This document shows positions 5,252 to 5,661 of a DNA stretch of 5,661 nt, in pieces. The notes under the pieces were generated by a model. The model was not told the origin of the DNA, searched no databases, and saw only the letters and a program-made list of their open reading frames with translations. A program made the position numbers and the translations under genes. Numbering within the stretch: the first letter of the stretch is position 1; each line of letters begins with the position of its first letter. This stretch comes from Sulfurimonas sp. (GTDB lineage: Bacteria; Campylobacterota; Campylobacteria; Campylobacterales; Sulfurimonadaceae), in assembly GCA_027047745.1 (NCBI GenBank), contig JALTUB010000188.1, positions 1-5,661 of the forward strand. Direction: 5' to 3'.

Positions 5252-5661
5252 TGTGCTATTCCTATCAATACATTTCCAACAAAAAGTCCTCCAAAAGTCC
5301 CAATAAGATACCCCATGATAGCCATCAAAACACCAACGCTAACAAGACTTTTGTTAAAAGTTGCGGCGAGTATTGGGGCAGATGCAACTCCTCCTATGTT
5401 TGAGAGTGAAGCAACAGCAACGCTAAAGAGGTCAAGTTTAAAGATTTTTGCACCTATTATCATGATGATGGCATGAAGAAGTAAAATGCTAAAACCTGCT
5501 AAAACATACAAACCAAGCCCCGAAAAGTTATCTATAACAGCTTTTGAACCTATAAGAGCTATGATGATGTAGAGCATGGTAGTTGAAACCTCACTTGAAC
5601 CATTTATCTCTTTGAGTTTTGTAAAAGAGCCAAGTATGCCAAAGAGTGATGAGAGTAAAAC
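5248..5661 (-). CDS. C-terminal part of a DUF819-family (YjcL-like) integral membrane protein, 5' end outside the window
   Basis: The frame stays open to the right edge, so the 137 residues seen are a C-terminal fragment. The Met encoded at 5577-5575 is internal. Family members are usually near 400 residues. Hydrophobic segments fall at about 29-44, 50-72 and 107-128. Between them is the small-residue motif SNIGGVASAP (about 87-96), followed by VGVLMAIMGYLIGTFGGL, both characteristic of DUF819 as I recall the family. This Gly/Ala/Ser-rich segment looks like the broken-helix substrate region of secondary carriers, and the family is thought to be related to such carriers. No substrate is established. 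The 4-nt ATGA overlap with the dipeptide epimerase gene suggests a shared pathway, such as transport of murein peptides or dipeptides (inference). The outward-facing or cytoplasmic side of the loops cannot be judged from the fragment. Confidence 0.82.
   Translation of the reverse strand, partial: VLLSSLFGILGSFTKLKEINGSSEVSTTMLYIIIALIGSKAVIDNFSGLGLYVLAGFSILLLHAIIMIIGAKIFKLDLFSVAVASLSNIGGVASAPILAATFNKSLVSVGVLMAIMGYLIGTFGGLFVGNVLIGIAQ

Noticed and set aside
5575..5577. Met encoded at 5577-5575 as the start of the DUF819 protein
   Set aside because: The frame continues upstream to the window edge with hydrophobic, membrane-like residues. A 109-residue protein would be a small fraction of the family length.

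Overview
The window is low-GC DNA that looks like a member of the Campylobacterota (the former Epsilonproteobacteria), probably a Sulfurimonas-like organism. The genus is my inference. It rests on the prepilin N-termini of the form AFTMIEL, an extended -10 promoter with a T-tract and no good -35, long-form HPF, and a very high density of D/E-X-N-X-S/T sites, the acceptor sequence of the Campylobacter-type oligosaccharyltransferase PglB. There are no RNA genes, insertion sequences or CRISPR arrays. Coding density is close to complete.

Region 1 (3-3680, + strand) is one compact transcription unit of four genes for exported, pilus-type proteins. It begins with the C-terminal 575 or so residues of a large Cys-containing surface protein that resembles MshQ/DUF6701. 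Three proteins with type IV prepilin-like N-termini follow (204, 301 and 153 aa). Every junction overlaps, by 7, 1 and 25 nt, with the next ribosome binding site inside the preceding gene. The third small protein lacks the Glu at +5, as in GspK/PilX-type tip pseudopilins. The simplest reading is a minor-pilin tip complex that primes a thin fibre and displays the large protein, which is apparently heavily N-glycosylated. No secretin, ATPase, platform protein or prepilin peptidase is in the window, so the assembly machine must lie elsewhere.

Region 2 (3681-4280, + strand) is a separate unit with a recognisable promoter and a long-form ribosome hibernation factor (hpf). The promoter lies inside a 14-bp interrupted dyad (3702-3736) that also reaches the hpf ribosome binding site. 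In a read-through transcript this dyad could mask that site.

Region 3 (4277-5661, - strand) converges on hpf. It holds a complete L-Ala-D/L-Glu (dipeptide) epimerase of the enolase superfamily with all catalytic residues and the DxD specificity motif. Upstream of it is the C-terminal part of a DUF819-family membrane protein, coupled to the epimerase by a 4-nt ATGA overlap. The pair suggests uptake or handling of peptidoglycan dipeptides. The hpf and epimerase stop codons overlap in a single TTAA, and a 10+5 bp stem-loop lies just inside the 3' end of the epimerase gene.

The observation most worth following up is the PglB-type sequon enrichment: 17 of 22 N-X-S/T sites in the large protein and 28 of 38 across the four exported proteins carry an acidic residue at -2. 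The two cytoplasmic proteins of the window have none.
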